Source: Bacteroidia bacterium
GTDB taxonomy: Bacteria; Bacteroidota; Ignavibacteria; SZUA-365
Reading direction: 5' to 3'
DNA: 64,000 nt
Assembly (NCBI GenBank): GCA_027493955.1
Contig: JAOSJT010000001.1
Span: forward strand, 2,219,131 to 2,283,130
In this document: piece after piece, positions 55,538-63,641 of the stretch
Position numbering within the stretch: the stretch's first letter is position 1
Layout: each line of letters begins with the position of its first letter
Notes under the pieces: model-generated
Databases searched by the model: none
What the model was told of the DNA's origin: nothing
Seen by the model: the letters and a program-made list of their open reading frames with translations, nothing else
Made by a program: the position numbers and the translations under genes

Positions 55538-56026
55538 TCAAAGCTGGGTGAGGTCTATGATCCAGTCACGCTTCAGGCGGAGCACGCCGTCGAGTGGCCG
55601 CACGACCGAATTGATTGTGCGCTCGATGGCGTCGAAGCTCTCGGCGCTCAATACGCCGACGATGCCGCAGTCTGTTGCGGCGAGCATACCCCATTGGGGT
55701 CCTCCGTCCGCAGCCAGCGTGCTCAAAATGCGTTCCTGCGTGTCAGGAGCGATTTCCATGGAGATGTAGGCATGTGTGTGTTCAGAGGACAGCGAGCCGG
55801 TGGAGATCATCTCTTTCGCCACGGTACAGACAGCCACGTCGACCAGCCCGGGAAGAGAGCGTAGCGCGGCGACCGCGTCGGCGGTGTCGGCCGCGATGGC
55901 GAGGTGATAATGTCCTTCGATGGCGTGCCAATGAAGCACGCCGGGGGTGGATCGAACCGTGTCGACCGCGGGAAGAAGCTGCTCAGGGTCCTCGAACGCC
56001 AGAAAAGCGTAGGCGCCGATGCTCAT
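55538..56026 (-). CDS. Lrp/AsnC-type ligand-binding-domain protein
   Basis: 162 residues, apparently two copies of an ACT/RAM-like beta-alpha-beta fold: first AYAFLAFEDPEQLLPAVDTVRSTPGV...YHLAIAADTADAVAALRSLPGLVDV, then AYISMEIAPDTQERILSTL. There is no DNA-binding helix-turn-helix, so it is not a full Lrp regulator; it more likely binds a small molecule or acts as an adaptor. It is the first gene of the oxidoreductase operon, its end lying next to the NuoE start, which suggests a role in sensing for or assembly of that complex. This is inference from position. Confidence 0.7.
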   Translation of the reverse strand: MSIGAYAFLAFEDPEQLLPAVDTVRSTPGVLHWHAIEGHYHLAIAADTADAVAALRSLPGLVDVAVCTVAKEMISTGSLSSEHTHAYISMEIAPDTQERILSTLAADGGPQWGMLAATDCGIVGVLSAESFDAIERTINSVVRPLDGVLRLKRDWIIDLTQL

Positions 56027-56418
56027 TGACGGTTCCTTTGTATGGTGTGAAACGGGAAGTGCGCAGGAATGCGTGGAGAGGAAGGGAAGCTGAAACGCGG
56101 TGAAAAGATCATCATTGGGGCGGTCGTATCAGTCGAACGGGTGGCAGTTACGGTATACAGACCAGAATATCTGATGGAAAATGGTAAAAAATCTGATCGT
56201 TACAAAGGGCGCAGGACACTTTTTTATAAAAATCTCAAATATCGGCTCTGGCAGGTCCGGATTCGGCACTTTTTTCCCCTGAAAAATCCACGGCGAGCTC
56301 CCCGACGGGGAGTTATGCGCACCCAAGAGGGAGCGCCACCCGCGCAGATCGAACTTGATCGGACGCAGGACATCTCAAACGTCACTGTTCCGTCACTACT
56401 ATCTTCAACGGTTTCGGT
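56027..56418. other. Intergenic region upstream of the oxidoreductase operon
   Basis: About 390 bases without a supported gene. Should hold the operon promoter, for which I see no clear consensus; TTTCCAT...GTATAC (minus, about 56155-56190) is a weak candidate. A 15-bp hairpin CTCCCCG-A-CGGGGAG lies at 56298-56312, a possible end of the glycosylase transcript although no T-run follows. Confidence 0.4.
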
Positions 56419-57018
56419 CTATCCGGGCTCGGCGGATCTTCCCGATACCCAGGGATTGTCTTTCAGGCAGAAGCGCCAGGGCAAGGACATGCTTTTCCTG
56501 ATACCGATGCGCGTCGTGACGATAATATCTCTTCCCGAAGGTGTGGGTGCGTCGTACATGCCGACGACTGTGCCGTCGAGAGCGAGCCCGTTCTCTCGCC
56601 TCCCGATTCCGAAGGCCTGGCAGCACTTGGCCGGGCCATTGGTCAGATCGATATCGCGCACAGAACGGCCTCTCATCGATCTCATGTGGTCAAGCCCTTC
56701 CAACGGCTCGATGGCGCGTATCAGGACGGCGGCGCCGATTCCTTCCTCTTCCGTCACCACATTCATGCAGTGATGCATCCCATAAATGAAGTACACGTAG
56801 AGAACACCACCGGTCTGGTACATCACGGAATTGCGCGGCGTACGACCCTTGAATGAGTGCGCAGCCTCGTCTCCGCATTCATGATACGCCTCCACCTCGA
56901 CGATGCGGCCGGAAAGTACCCTCTCCCCCATGCGACGTACCAAGATCTTCCCCAGCAACTCACGCGCCACCGCCAACGTCGGGCGCAGATAGAAATCACT
57001 GCCAAGAAGTTCGCTCAT
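56419..57018 (-). CDS. 3-methyladenine DNA glycosylase (AAG/MPG family)
   Basis: 199 residues, the usual length for bacterial AAG-type glycosylases, which excise alkylated purines in base-excision repair. Family marks: VARELLGKILVRR, SGRIVEVEAYHECGDEAAHSFKGRTPRN with the catalytic Glu in VEVEAY, MYQTGGVLYVYFIYGMHHCMNVVTE containing the intercalating Tyr region, LIRAIEPLEG and LTNGPAKCCQAFGI. The C-terminus (FCLKDNPWVSGRSAEPG) is standard. Start ATG 57018. It lies alone between the oxidoreductase operon and the cytochrome gene, all on the minus strand with sizeable gaps. Confidence 0.94.
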   Translation of the reverse strand: MSELLGSDFYLRPTLAVARELLGKILVRRMGERVLSGRIVEVEAYHECGDEAAHSFKGRTPRNSVMYQTGGVLYVYFIYGMHHCMNVVTEEEGIGAAVLIRAIEPLEGLDHMRSMRGRSVRDIDLTNGPAKCCQAFGIGRRENGLALDGTVVGMYDAPTPSGRDIIVTTRIGIRKSMSLPWRFCLKDNPWVSGRSAEPG

Positions 57019-57299
57019 GAGAACACTGTCACGGGTGCATAGCAGAGGGCCGAGCCGGGAGCGGGAGGTGGAGCATTTCCACGACGAACGGATGCAAAAT
57101 ACAGGAAGACATCGAACAGGTACGTGAAGTAGTCCTCAGACACGATGTGCGAGTGATCACAGGTGCTGGACGCGGACTATACCGCGGGTCTGTGGAAAAC
57201 CGTGCAATGTGCAGCACTTCTTCTCATCGGATACATGAGACTCTTCGACGGTCCCGAAACGAAATGCTGAAATCCAACTCTGGGAGGAGCGTAGACATT

Positions 57300-58037
57300 T
57301 CATTTCCCCTCCAGAAGCATCCGTATATCGGCCACATCCTGATCGCTGAGCTTGTCACGGGAGAAAAAGGGCATGCCGCCATAGCCGGCACGGACATTGC
57401 GTGTGACGTTGCGCCGGAGCATGCGCATGGCCGGAGCGTAGCCATCGACGTGACAGCCGGCGCAAGCGCGCTTGAACAATGCCTCGCCGCGCTGCGCGTT
57501 GCCACGTATGCCCTCAAGTTTTGCGATTTCCGTCTTGAGTTGCTCGCGACTCAAGCTGGTATCGCCCGGCCAGGTCAGTGCATCCCATGGCAGGAGCATC
57601 GCTTCCTCACCGGTGGATATGTATTCGTAAAACGCCATGAGCGCTTCGGCTTCAGATTGCGTAATAGCGTTCGCCGGAGAGGAGCCGCGGCCCTGATACA
57701 GATGCGCGCATTTCGCCGCACCCGCCGCCGTAGCAAGGAGAGCCTCGCCCGAGAATTCGCCGTTCCAGGTCCGGGCGCGACGATGCGCACCAAGGATGCT
57801 GCTGCCGGGACGGATGGTCTCCTCGTCGGTCAGAGTTTCATCGAAATCCGCATGACAATCGGCACAGGCAACGTTTTCCTCTCCGAATTCGCGATCGCGG
57901 AATATTGTCTGGCCCCGCTCGGCAAGCTCTTCGATAGCGGAAAAATCCGTCGTCTCGCCGTTGTTCCGGCCGGGTTTCTCATCACCTCCGCAGGCGCAAA
58001 GGAGAATCACACTGAAAAGATAGAGGGAAAGTCGCAT
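57300..58037 (-). CDS. Diheme cytochrome c lipoprotein
   Basis: 245 residues. N-terminus MRLSLYLFSVILLCACGGDEK is a lipoprotein signal with lipobox LLCAC, so the protein should be membrane-anchored facing the periplasm. Two heme c motifs, CADCH (about residue 58) and CAGCH (about 192), each in a cytochrome c-like half (RGQTIFRDREFGEENVACADCH, RGEALFKRACAGCH). The spacing and the central GAHRRARTWNGEF resemble diheme cytochromes related to the MauG/CCP group, but with 245 residues it is shorter than typical peroxidases. Its redox partner is unknown. The 280 bases between it and the glycosylase gene hold no supported gene. Confidence 0.88.
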   Translation of the reverse strand: MRLSLYLFSVILLCACGGDEKPGRNNGETTDFSAIEELAERGQTIFRDREFGEENVACADCHADFDETLTDEETIRPGSSILGAHRRARTWNGEFSGEALLATAAGAAKCAHLYQGRGSSPANAITQSEAEALMAFYEYISTGEEAMLLPWDALTWPGDTSLSREQLKTEIAKLEGIRGNAQRGEALFKRACAGCHVDGYAPAMRMLRRNVTRNVRAGYGGMPFFSRDKLSDQDVADIRMLLEGK

Positions 58038-58166
58038 GGGATCGGGAGTTCCACAGTGAACTGAACGAGTTAACGGAAGGGATTTATGAAAAAAACAGGC
58101 TGTTCTCTCTCACCCGGTGCGCGTTTGCGCACCGCAGCGATGGACATGTCGCTTTCTGCGCGGCGG

Positions 58167-58541
58167 TCATTCATCTTCATAGCCTTTGGGTTCCCACAGC
58201 TCGCCCTCGCAGGGGATATCGTCCTCACTGACATGCTCGTCGAGCTTGAGGCAAAGCACACTGCCCTTTTCAAAATGTCTGCATGTGGAGCACAGCGTTC
58301 CCGACACCACGTCGGAGGTATCCTGCTTGTAGAGCTGGTACTGAATGGTGATGGGATGTATTACCACGGCATAGATGCTGATCAATGTCACGCCCCACCA
58401 CACTCCGTAGTCGAGCCAGGGCGCATATTCGTTGAGGAGCCAGGCACCGAAAATGACGGCTGCGGCGCGAAAAATCGCCCAGCTTACAATGCTGCCCAGA
58501 GTGTTGCGGTACATCCGTTTTCTGCGCTGTTGTGCTTGCAT
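58167..58541 (-). CDS. Small membrane protein with C-terminal Cys cluster
   Basis: 124 residues from ATG 58541 (MQAQQRRKRMYRNTLG), preceded by AAAGGAC; the frame extends to 58643, but this overlaps the promoter side of the divergent gene. Two probable membrane segments: SIVSWAIFRAAAVIFGAWLL and YGVWWGVTLISIYAVVIHPI. The soluble tail has four Cys, C-x2-C (LCSTCRHFEKG), then VLCLKL and IPCEGELW, a pattern often seen in small metal- or Fe-S-binding tails. No family name is recognised. Divergent from the DUF4905 operon, with about 100 bases between starts. Confidence 0.65.
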   Translation of the reverse strand: MQAQQRRKRMYRNTLGSIVSWAIFRAAAVIFGAWLLNEYAPWLDYGVWWGVTLISIYAVVIHPITIQYQLYKQDTSDVVSGTLCSTCRHFEKGSVLCLKLDEHVSEDDIPCEGELWEPKGYEDE

Positions 58542-58648
58542 CTGTCCTTTCTGTGCAGTGCCGCCGGATTGCACGACAACACCGAAACGCATAAGTTGAA
58601 GGTTCGTACCCGGTAAAATGCCAAATATCAGCCGGAAATTCAACTGCG

Positions 58649-59509
58649 TTGAAGCTCTTCAGTAAAAATAACACCCTCACGCCACGACCGCTCTGGGAAT
58701 TTGATGCGGGAACCGTACTCTGGAGAATAAAGCCCGATAACGCCGGGCACTTTCTTGGGGAAGCACGCGATCCCGAAGCCCGCATCTGTACATTTTTCTG
58801 CATCGACGAACACACCGGAGCTCCGCTCTGGCAGGGTTTGCGTTTCGAGGAGAGCTGGTGGATCGGCATCGAGGATGCCATTGACGGACGGATCTTCTTT
58901 CACGGTTTCGGCAAACCGGATATGCCGCAACATCTCGGCATCATCGCTTGCAGTATCGACACGGCTGAGGTCCTGTGGCGCGAAACGGAACTGGCGTTTC
59001 TTTTTTACCACGAGGGACATGTGTACGCCGCGGAGCAGCGTTTCGACACCCTGCACTTCCATCAGTTGGACGCGGCAACGGGGGCGCGGGTCCGGGATCT
59101 CGGAGACGACCCCGCCCCGCTCAATCGATTGCGAGCGCAGCTGAACGAGGAAGAATGGTTCAGCGGTTATGCCTATCCTGAACAGTTCACACCGGGCCAC
59201 ACGGAATGGCAGCAGGTGCTGGATCGCACGCAGGCTCTTTTCGACACCGCAGCGATCGTTGGGACTGTGGACATCCTCGATCGCGGAGATGTGCGCTATG
59301 TCGCCTGGCATGAAAAGCTGACCGCCGGCGGACTCGCCCAACGTTTCGCGGTTCTCGATGCCGACGGCCGCCAGCTCATGCGCGATACGATACTGGACTA
59401 TGCCGATGCCCCGGGAATGGATTCCTTTTTCGTCAAAGACCATCAATTACTGTATGTACGCAACCGGAGCGTGCTTGTCGCGCACCCGGTGGCCGGGAGG
59501 GGCAAATGA
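58649..59509 (+). CDS. DUF4905 domain protein
   Basis: 286 residues starting with TTG 58649 (KLFSKNNTLTPRPLWEFDAG); no ATG or GTG fits better. The repeated strands WRIKPDNAGHFLGEARD, FFCIDEHTGAPLWQGL, ACSIDTAEVLWRETEL and FHQLDAATGARV resemble PQQ-like propeller blades, as in DUF4905 proteins of Bacteroidota. No signal peptide. First gene of a five-gene plus operon, its stop overlapping the next start by four bases (ATGA). Function unknown. Confidence 0.8.
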   Translation: MKLFSKNNTLTPRPLWEFDAGTVLWRIKPDNAGHFLGEARDPEARICTFFCIDEHTGAPLWQGLRFEESWWIGIEDAIDGRIFFHGFGKPDMPQHLGIIACSIDTAEVLWRETELAFLFYHEGHVYAAEQRFDTLHFHQLDAATGARVRDLGDDPAPLNRLRAQLNEEEWFSGYAYPEQFTPGHTEWQQVLDRTQALFDTAAIVGTVDILDRGDVRYVAWHEKLTAGGLAQRFAVLDADGRQLMRDTILDYADAPGMDSFFVKDHQLLYVRNRSVLVAHPVAGRGK

Positions 59510-59925
59510 CCATTATCAACGATTCGCTGAACATCGACACGCATGGCGGCTGCGACATGGTGGACATCACCGATCAACTCACGCGCATGCTTCAGCGATA
59601 TAAGCTCAAGAACGGTCAGGTCCTGGTGTTCGTCCCCGGATCCACCGCAGGAGTGACGACCATCGAGTATGAGCCGGGGCTTAAAAAGGATTTTTCCGTG
59701 TTTATGGAGCGCATTATCCCGAAGAACGCGCAATACTACCACGAAGAAACCTGGAATGACGGAAATGGCCATTCGCATATTCGTGCGTCACTGCTCGGTC
59801 CGAGTCTCGTGATACCCATCGGCCAGGGACGTCTGCTGCTCGGCACCTGGCAACAGGTCGTCGTAGTGGATTTCGACAACCGGCCTCGTTCGCGCGATCT
59901 TGTCGTGCAATTCAGCGGGGAATAG
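59506..59925 (+). CDS. yjbQ: YjbQ family protein (UPF0047, secondary thiamine-phosphate synthase type)
   Basis: 139 residues, the normal family length. Conserved blocks: DITDQLTRMLQRYKLKNGQVLVFVPGSTAGVTTIEYEPGL, YYHEETWNDGNGHSHIRASLLGPSLVIPI with the three His cluster, and LGTWQQVVVVDFDNRPRSRDLVV. Family members show weak thiamine-phosphate synthase activity and are widely conserved; the physiological role remains unsettled. Start ATG overlaps the preceding stop; the stop TAG overlaps the GTG start of the next gene. Confidence 0.94.
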   Translation: MTIINDSLNIDTHGGCDMVDITDQLTRMLQRYKLKNGQVLVFVPGSTAGVTTIEYEPGLKKDFSVFMERIIPKNAQYYHEETWNDGNGHSHIRASLLGPSLVIPIGQGRLLLGTWQQVVVVDFDNRPRSRDLVVQFSGE

Positions 59926-60656
59926 TGCGCGGGGCGGAACATACAGTGCTTTCAGCGACAGAGCAATCGTTGTTGCGGTGGATTCTCCCCGCACACCGTC
60001 CGGCCTACGCCGCCTTACTCCGGCGCCTCGAGGGCATGTCCTGTGCCGGAAATCCTTTGGACGAGGAACTCATTTTTTCTGACGGGGCCACGCCGGACGA
60101 CCGCGATGGGACGCTTGAGCCCGTATCCGCGATAGGCGTGCTGCGCTTTCCCTCGAAACGCGTTACCATGACCGTTCACGACGAGAACGAAGGAAGCATC
60201 ACTCTGCGTATCTGCCCCCGCGTGCCTGACAACGGAGCAGCGGAAACAGCACGTTGGAGTCTGTCATACTGGTCGCCCGGCGACCCGGGCCCGGAGCGAG
60301 GATCGGAGGTGCGATGCATCGAGATACAGGCATCACCTTACGTGTTCGCGCTCTGTCCCGCTGAGCAACGGCTCTGGTTGCATGATACCTCTTCCGAATT
60401 CAACCGTCTGCTCCCCATGACAGCCGTGTACAACCATCTGATGCGGAATTGCGGGATTCGCGATCCCGAACGTATTCTGGCGCCAGAGCGTCTGTTTTCC
60501 GATCATGCTCTTTTCAGCGATATTGATATCATTCACGCCCTCCTCCGCTACGGGGCGCATTCCGGTCGTTTCACGATTCCCGAAGCGGCAGTGGCGGATC
60601 GCGAGAAGAATACCATTTTTCAACGACTCCTGAATTCTTTCAAACGGCATGGCTGA
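59925..60656 (+). CDS. Conserved-looking protein of unknown function
   Basis: 243 residues from GTG 59925, which shares its first base with the preceding stop codon (TAGTG). I do not recognise a family. Sequence alternates beta-like segments (SAIGVLRFPSKRVTMTVHDENEG, SITLRICPRV, RCIEIQASPYVFALCPAEQRLWLHD) with helical ones (YNHLMRNCGI, DIDIIHALLRYGAH), with no signal or membrane segment. The 3' end overlaps the kdsD start by eight bases, so it is translationally coupled on both sides. Confidence 0.8.
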   Translation: MRGAEHTVLSATEQSLLRWILPAHRPAYAALLRRLEGMSCAGNPLDEELIFSDGATPDDRDGTLEPVSAIGVLRFPSKRVTMTVHDENEGSITLRICPRVPDNGAAETARWSLSYWSPGDPGPERGSEVRCIEIQASPYVFALCPAEQRLWLHDTSSEFNRLLPMTAVYNHLMRNCGIRDPERILAPERLFSDHALFSDIDIIHALLRYGAHSGRFTIPEAAVADREKNTIFQRLLNSFKRHG

Positions 60657-61620
60657 CGAACAGATCATAGAACACGGGCGCGAGGTCATCGGAATCGAAG
60701 CCGAAGCCCTGCGCGACATTGTGGACCGCATCGATTCTCGTTTCGCGGATGCGGTGAATCTCATCTTCGAGAGCCGCGGCAGACTCATCGTCAGCGGTAT
60801 CGGGAAGAGCGGTATCATCGCACGAAAAATCGTCGCGACCATGAATTCCACCGGCACTCCCGCGATTTATCTGCACCCTGCCGACGCCATTCACGGCGAC
60901 CTCGGTATGGTGCGCGGCGAGGATGTGGTGCTGCTCATTTCGAAAAGCGGCAACACCGATGAACTCAAGCACATCCTGCCCATTTTCCGTCGCATCGGTG
61001 TGAAACTCATCTCCATTCTCGGAGCCGTGCACTCGTCTCTGGGCGAAGTGTCGGATATCATCCTCGACGCCAGCGTGCGTGAGGAGGCCTGCCCGCACAA
61101 TCTTGCGCCCACGGCGTCGACAACCGCCGCGCTCGCCATGGGCGATGCACTCGCTGTCGCGCTCCTGAAAAAGCGGGACTTCACTGTGGAGGATTTCGCG
61201 CTCTTCCATCCGGGCGGCAGTCTTGGAAAACGCCTGCTGCTGCAGGTGGATCAGATCATGACCAAGGGCGAGCGCGTCCCGGTCGTCCATCAGGCCGTCC
61301 CCTTGAAGGACTCCATTCTTGAAATCACATCCAAGCGCCTCGGCGCCACCTGCGTCGTCAATGACGAGGGCATTCTCGTCGGTGTCATCACCGACGGCGA
61401 CCTCCGTCGTCTGCTGGAACGCGACACTGACATGAAGAATCTGCTGGCGGTGGATGTGATGAACACCCGGCCGAAAGCGGTGAGCAGCAATATTCTCGCC
61501 TCAACAGCGCTGGAGCTGATGGAGAAGCACAAAATCACGCAGTTGATCGTGATTGACGATCAACGACATCCCGTCGGGATTATTCACCTGCACGACCTCG
61601 TGCAGTTGGGATTGGGGTAA
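60649..61620 (+). CDS. kdsD: Arabinose-5-phosphate isomerase (KdsD/KpsF family)
   Basis: 323 residues, the usual length. Interconverts ribulose 5-phosphate and arabinose 5-phosphate, the first step towards Kdo for lipopolysaccharide or capsule. SIS domain (about 40-175) with VSGIGKSGIIARKIVATMNSTG, HGDLGMV, LLISKSGNTDELKHI, LAPTASTTAALAMGDALA and FHPGGSLGKRL. Two CBS domains follow (about 205-260 and 270-323: GVITDGDLRRLLE and VGIIHLHDLVQLGLG). Embedded in the DUF4905-YjbQ operon; no other Kdo gene is in the window. Confidence 0.95.
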   Translation: MADEQIIEHGREVIGIEAEALRDIVDRIDSRFADAVNLIFESRGRLIVSGIGKSGIIARKIVATMNSTGTPAIYLHPADAIHGDLGMVRGEDVVLLISKSGNTDELKHILPIFRRIGVKLISILGAVHSSLGEVSDIILDASVREEACPHNLAPTASTTAALAMGDALAVALLKKRDFTVEDFALFHPGGSLGKRLLLQVDQIMTKGERVPVVHQAVPLKDSILEITSKRLGATCVVNDEGILVGVITDGDLRRLLERDTDMKNLLAVDVMNTRPKAVSSNILASTALELMEKHKITQLIVIDDQRHPVGIIHLHDLVQLGLG

Positions 61621-61630
61621 GAGACACGCT

Positions 61631-63463
61631 ATGCGTAAACCATTTCGGGAACGGTTGGCCTCCGGAGCCGTGCTCTTCGACGGTGGCATGGGCACGGAAC
61701 TGTATCGGCGGGGTGTGTTCATCAACAAGTGCTATGATGAGCTGAACCTCAGCAATCCCTCCCTCGTCGAACAGGTGCATCGCGATTACAAAGCGGCAGG
61801 CGCCGAGGTGCTGGAAACCAACACCTATGGGGCCAATCCCCACAAACTGCAAGCCCACGGTCTGCTCGACAAGCTCAATGCCATCAATCTCGCCGGCGCG
61901 ACCATCGCCCGGAACGTTGCAGGAGACGATGCGTACGTTGCCGCATCCGTCGGACCACTCGGCGCGCAGATGGAGCCGCTGGGTCCGCTGTCCCGCGAAG
62001 AGGTTCGCGAAATGTTCATGCTGCAACTTCGACCGTTGATCGAAGGCGGCGTGGACCTGGTGATCCTCGAAACCTTCGTCTACCCGGAGGAACTCGAACA
62101 GGCCATTCTCGCAGTGCGCGCGTTATGCGATCTCCCGGTCATCGCACAGATGACCATCAACGACGACGCAACTTCGCTGACCGGCGCAAGTCCGGAGATC
62201 ATGATCCGCGAAATCGAGGCCATGAAACCGGATGTGCTCGGCGTGAACTGCACCGTCGGTCCCAGCGTCATGCTGCAATGGCTGGAGCAGGTGCGGCCGT
62301 TGACGGATTTGCCCATTTCCGTCATGCCCAACGCCGGCAAACCACGCAATATCGACGGACGCAACATCTACCTGACCTCGCCGGAGTACATGGGCACCTA
62401 TGCGCGGCGTTATCTGCAATCCGGTTCGAATATCATCGGCGGTTGCTGCGGGACGGGTCCCGAGCACATCCGTGCGATGCGGAATGCGCTGTCGGCGCAT
62501 GATTCCAAGGCCGAGCAACCCGCTGTCCATGTGCGCGAATTCGAGAAACCCGCAGATGTCGAGGTTATTCCGCTGCCGGATAAATCGCGACTCGCCCGCC
62601 GGCTCTCCGATGGACATTTTGTTACTCTGGTCGAGCTCGTCGCACCTCGGGGAATCTCCGCCAGGACGGAGTTGGATAAAGCCAAACGTCTCTACTATAG
62701 CGGTATTGACGCCATCAACATTCCGGACGGACCGCGCGCGAGTGCGCGCATGTCGGCCATGGCGCTGGCGGCAACGATTCAACGGGAAATCGGCGTCGAA
62801 CCTGTGCTCCACTACGCCTGCCGGGACCGCAACGTCATCGGAATACAGTCCGACTTGCTCGGAGCATACGCCCTTGGTGTGCGAAACATACTCGCGGTCA
62901 CGGGTGATCCTCCCAAGCTGGGGAATTATCCCGACGCGACGGCCGTGTTCGATGTTGACGCCATTGGACTGGTGAATATCATCAACCGCCTGAACCACGG
63001 CCTCGACATCGCCGGTAATCCGATCGGTCCACCCGCGGGCATGCACATCGGGGTTGCAGCCAATCCCGGTGCGCTGGATCTCGATCACGAACTGCGGCGA
63101 CTGGACTGGAAAGTGGAGGCGGGAGCGGAGTTCATCGTCACACAACCCGTCTTCGATCTCGATGTATTCTGGCATTTTCTCAAACGGATTGCGCACATCC
63201 ATATTCCGCTGATCGCAGGCCTCTGGCCCTTGGCGTCGTTGCGCAACGCCGAGTTCATGAGCAACGAAGTTCCCGGCTGCAGCGTGCCCGAAGCGATCAT
63301 GGAGCGCATGCGCCGCTTCGCCGATTCAAAGGAAGCCGGTCGTGCCGAGGGCATCGCCATCGCTCGCGAAACGCTCGCCGAAATGCGGGGCAGCATAGCC
63401 GGCATCCAGATCTCCGCACCATTCGGAAGAGTGGAAACAGTGATGGAAGTCCTGGAAAATTGA
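61631..63463 (+). CDS. Bifunctional homocysteine S-methyltransferase / methylenetetrahydrofolate reductase
   Basis: 610 residues from ATG 61631 (MRKPFRERLASGAVLFDGGMG), ten bases after the kdsD stop; the frame extends upstream inside kdsD. The N-terminal half (1 to about 290) is a homocysteine methyltransferase barrel: FDGGMGTELYRRG, ETNTYGANPHKL, and zinc ligands in LGVNCTVGP and GGCCGTGPEHIRAM. The C-terminal half (about 325-610) is a MetF-type flavin reductase: TLVELVAPRGISA, NIPDGPRASARMSAMALA, HYACRDRNVIGIQSDLLGA, LAVTGDPPKLG, FIVTQPVF. The fusion matches the YitJ type of Firmicutes and FCB bacteria, coupling methyl-group supply to methionine formation. The donor used by the N-terminal half is not evident from sequence. 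Confidence 0.94.
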   Translation: MRKPFRERLASGAVLFDGGMGTELYRRGVFINKCYDELNLSNPSLVEQVHRDYKAAGAEVLETNTYGANPHKLQAHGLLDKLNAINLAGATIARNVAGDDAYVAASVGPLGAQMEPLGPLSREEVREMFMLQLRPLIEGGVDLVILETFVYPEELEQAILAVRALCDLPVIAQMTINDDATSLTGASPEIMIREIEAMKPDVLGVNCTVGPSVMLQWLEQVRPLTDLPISVMPNAGKPRNIDGRNIYLTSPEYMGTYARRYLQSGSNIIGGCCGTGPEHIRAMRNALSAHDSKAEQPAVHVREFEKPADVEVIPLPDKSRLARRLSDGHFVTLVELVAPRGISARTELDKAKRLYYSGIDAINIPDGPRASARMSAMALAATIQREIGVEPVLHYACRDRNVIGIQSDLLGAYALGVRNILAVTGDPPKLGNYPDATAVFDVDAIGLVNIINRLNHGLDIAGNPIGPPAGMHIGVAANPGALDLDHELRRLDWKVEAGAEFIVTQPVFDLDVFWHFLKRIAHIHIPLIAGLWPLASLRNAEFMSNEVPGCSVPEAIMERMRRFADSKEAGRAEGIAIARETLAEMRGSIAGIQISAPFGRVETVMEVLEN

Positions 63464-63513
63464 AGTTTGACGATTATACTTATTCCGTGCGGACAATCGG
63501 ACGTTCGTACCAG

Positions 63514-63574
63514 GTGAAAAGGTGAAAAGGTAAGATGCTCTCCGTTATACACTCTTACCTCTTCACCTTTTCAC
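63514..63574. repeat. Inverted repeat in a CTTTTCACC low-complexity tract
   Basis: GGTGAAAAGGTGAAAAGG... (63514-63535) pairs with its near-exact inverse at 63553-63574 across a 17-base loop, one mismatch in 22. Further CTTTTCACC-like units continue to about 63645. It lies between two converging genes, so it may act as a bidirectional terminator. Confidence 0.7.
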
Positions 63575-63641
63575 GCCCCCCCCTTCACCCTTTACCTTTT
63601 CACCTTTTTCCCTTTTTACCTTTTCACGACCTCTTCACTCT

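Noticed and set aside
56069-56773. 234-residue plus-strand frame
   Set aside because: Most of it is antisense to the AAG-type glycosylase, and the remainder has no homology.
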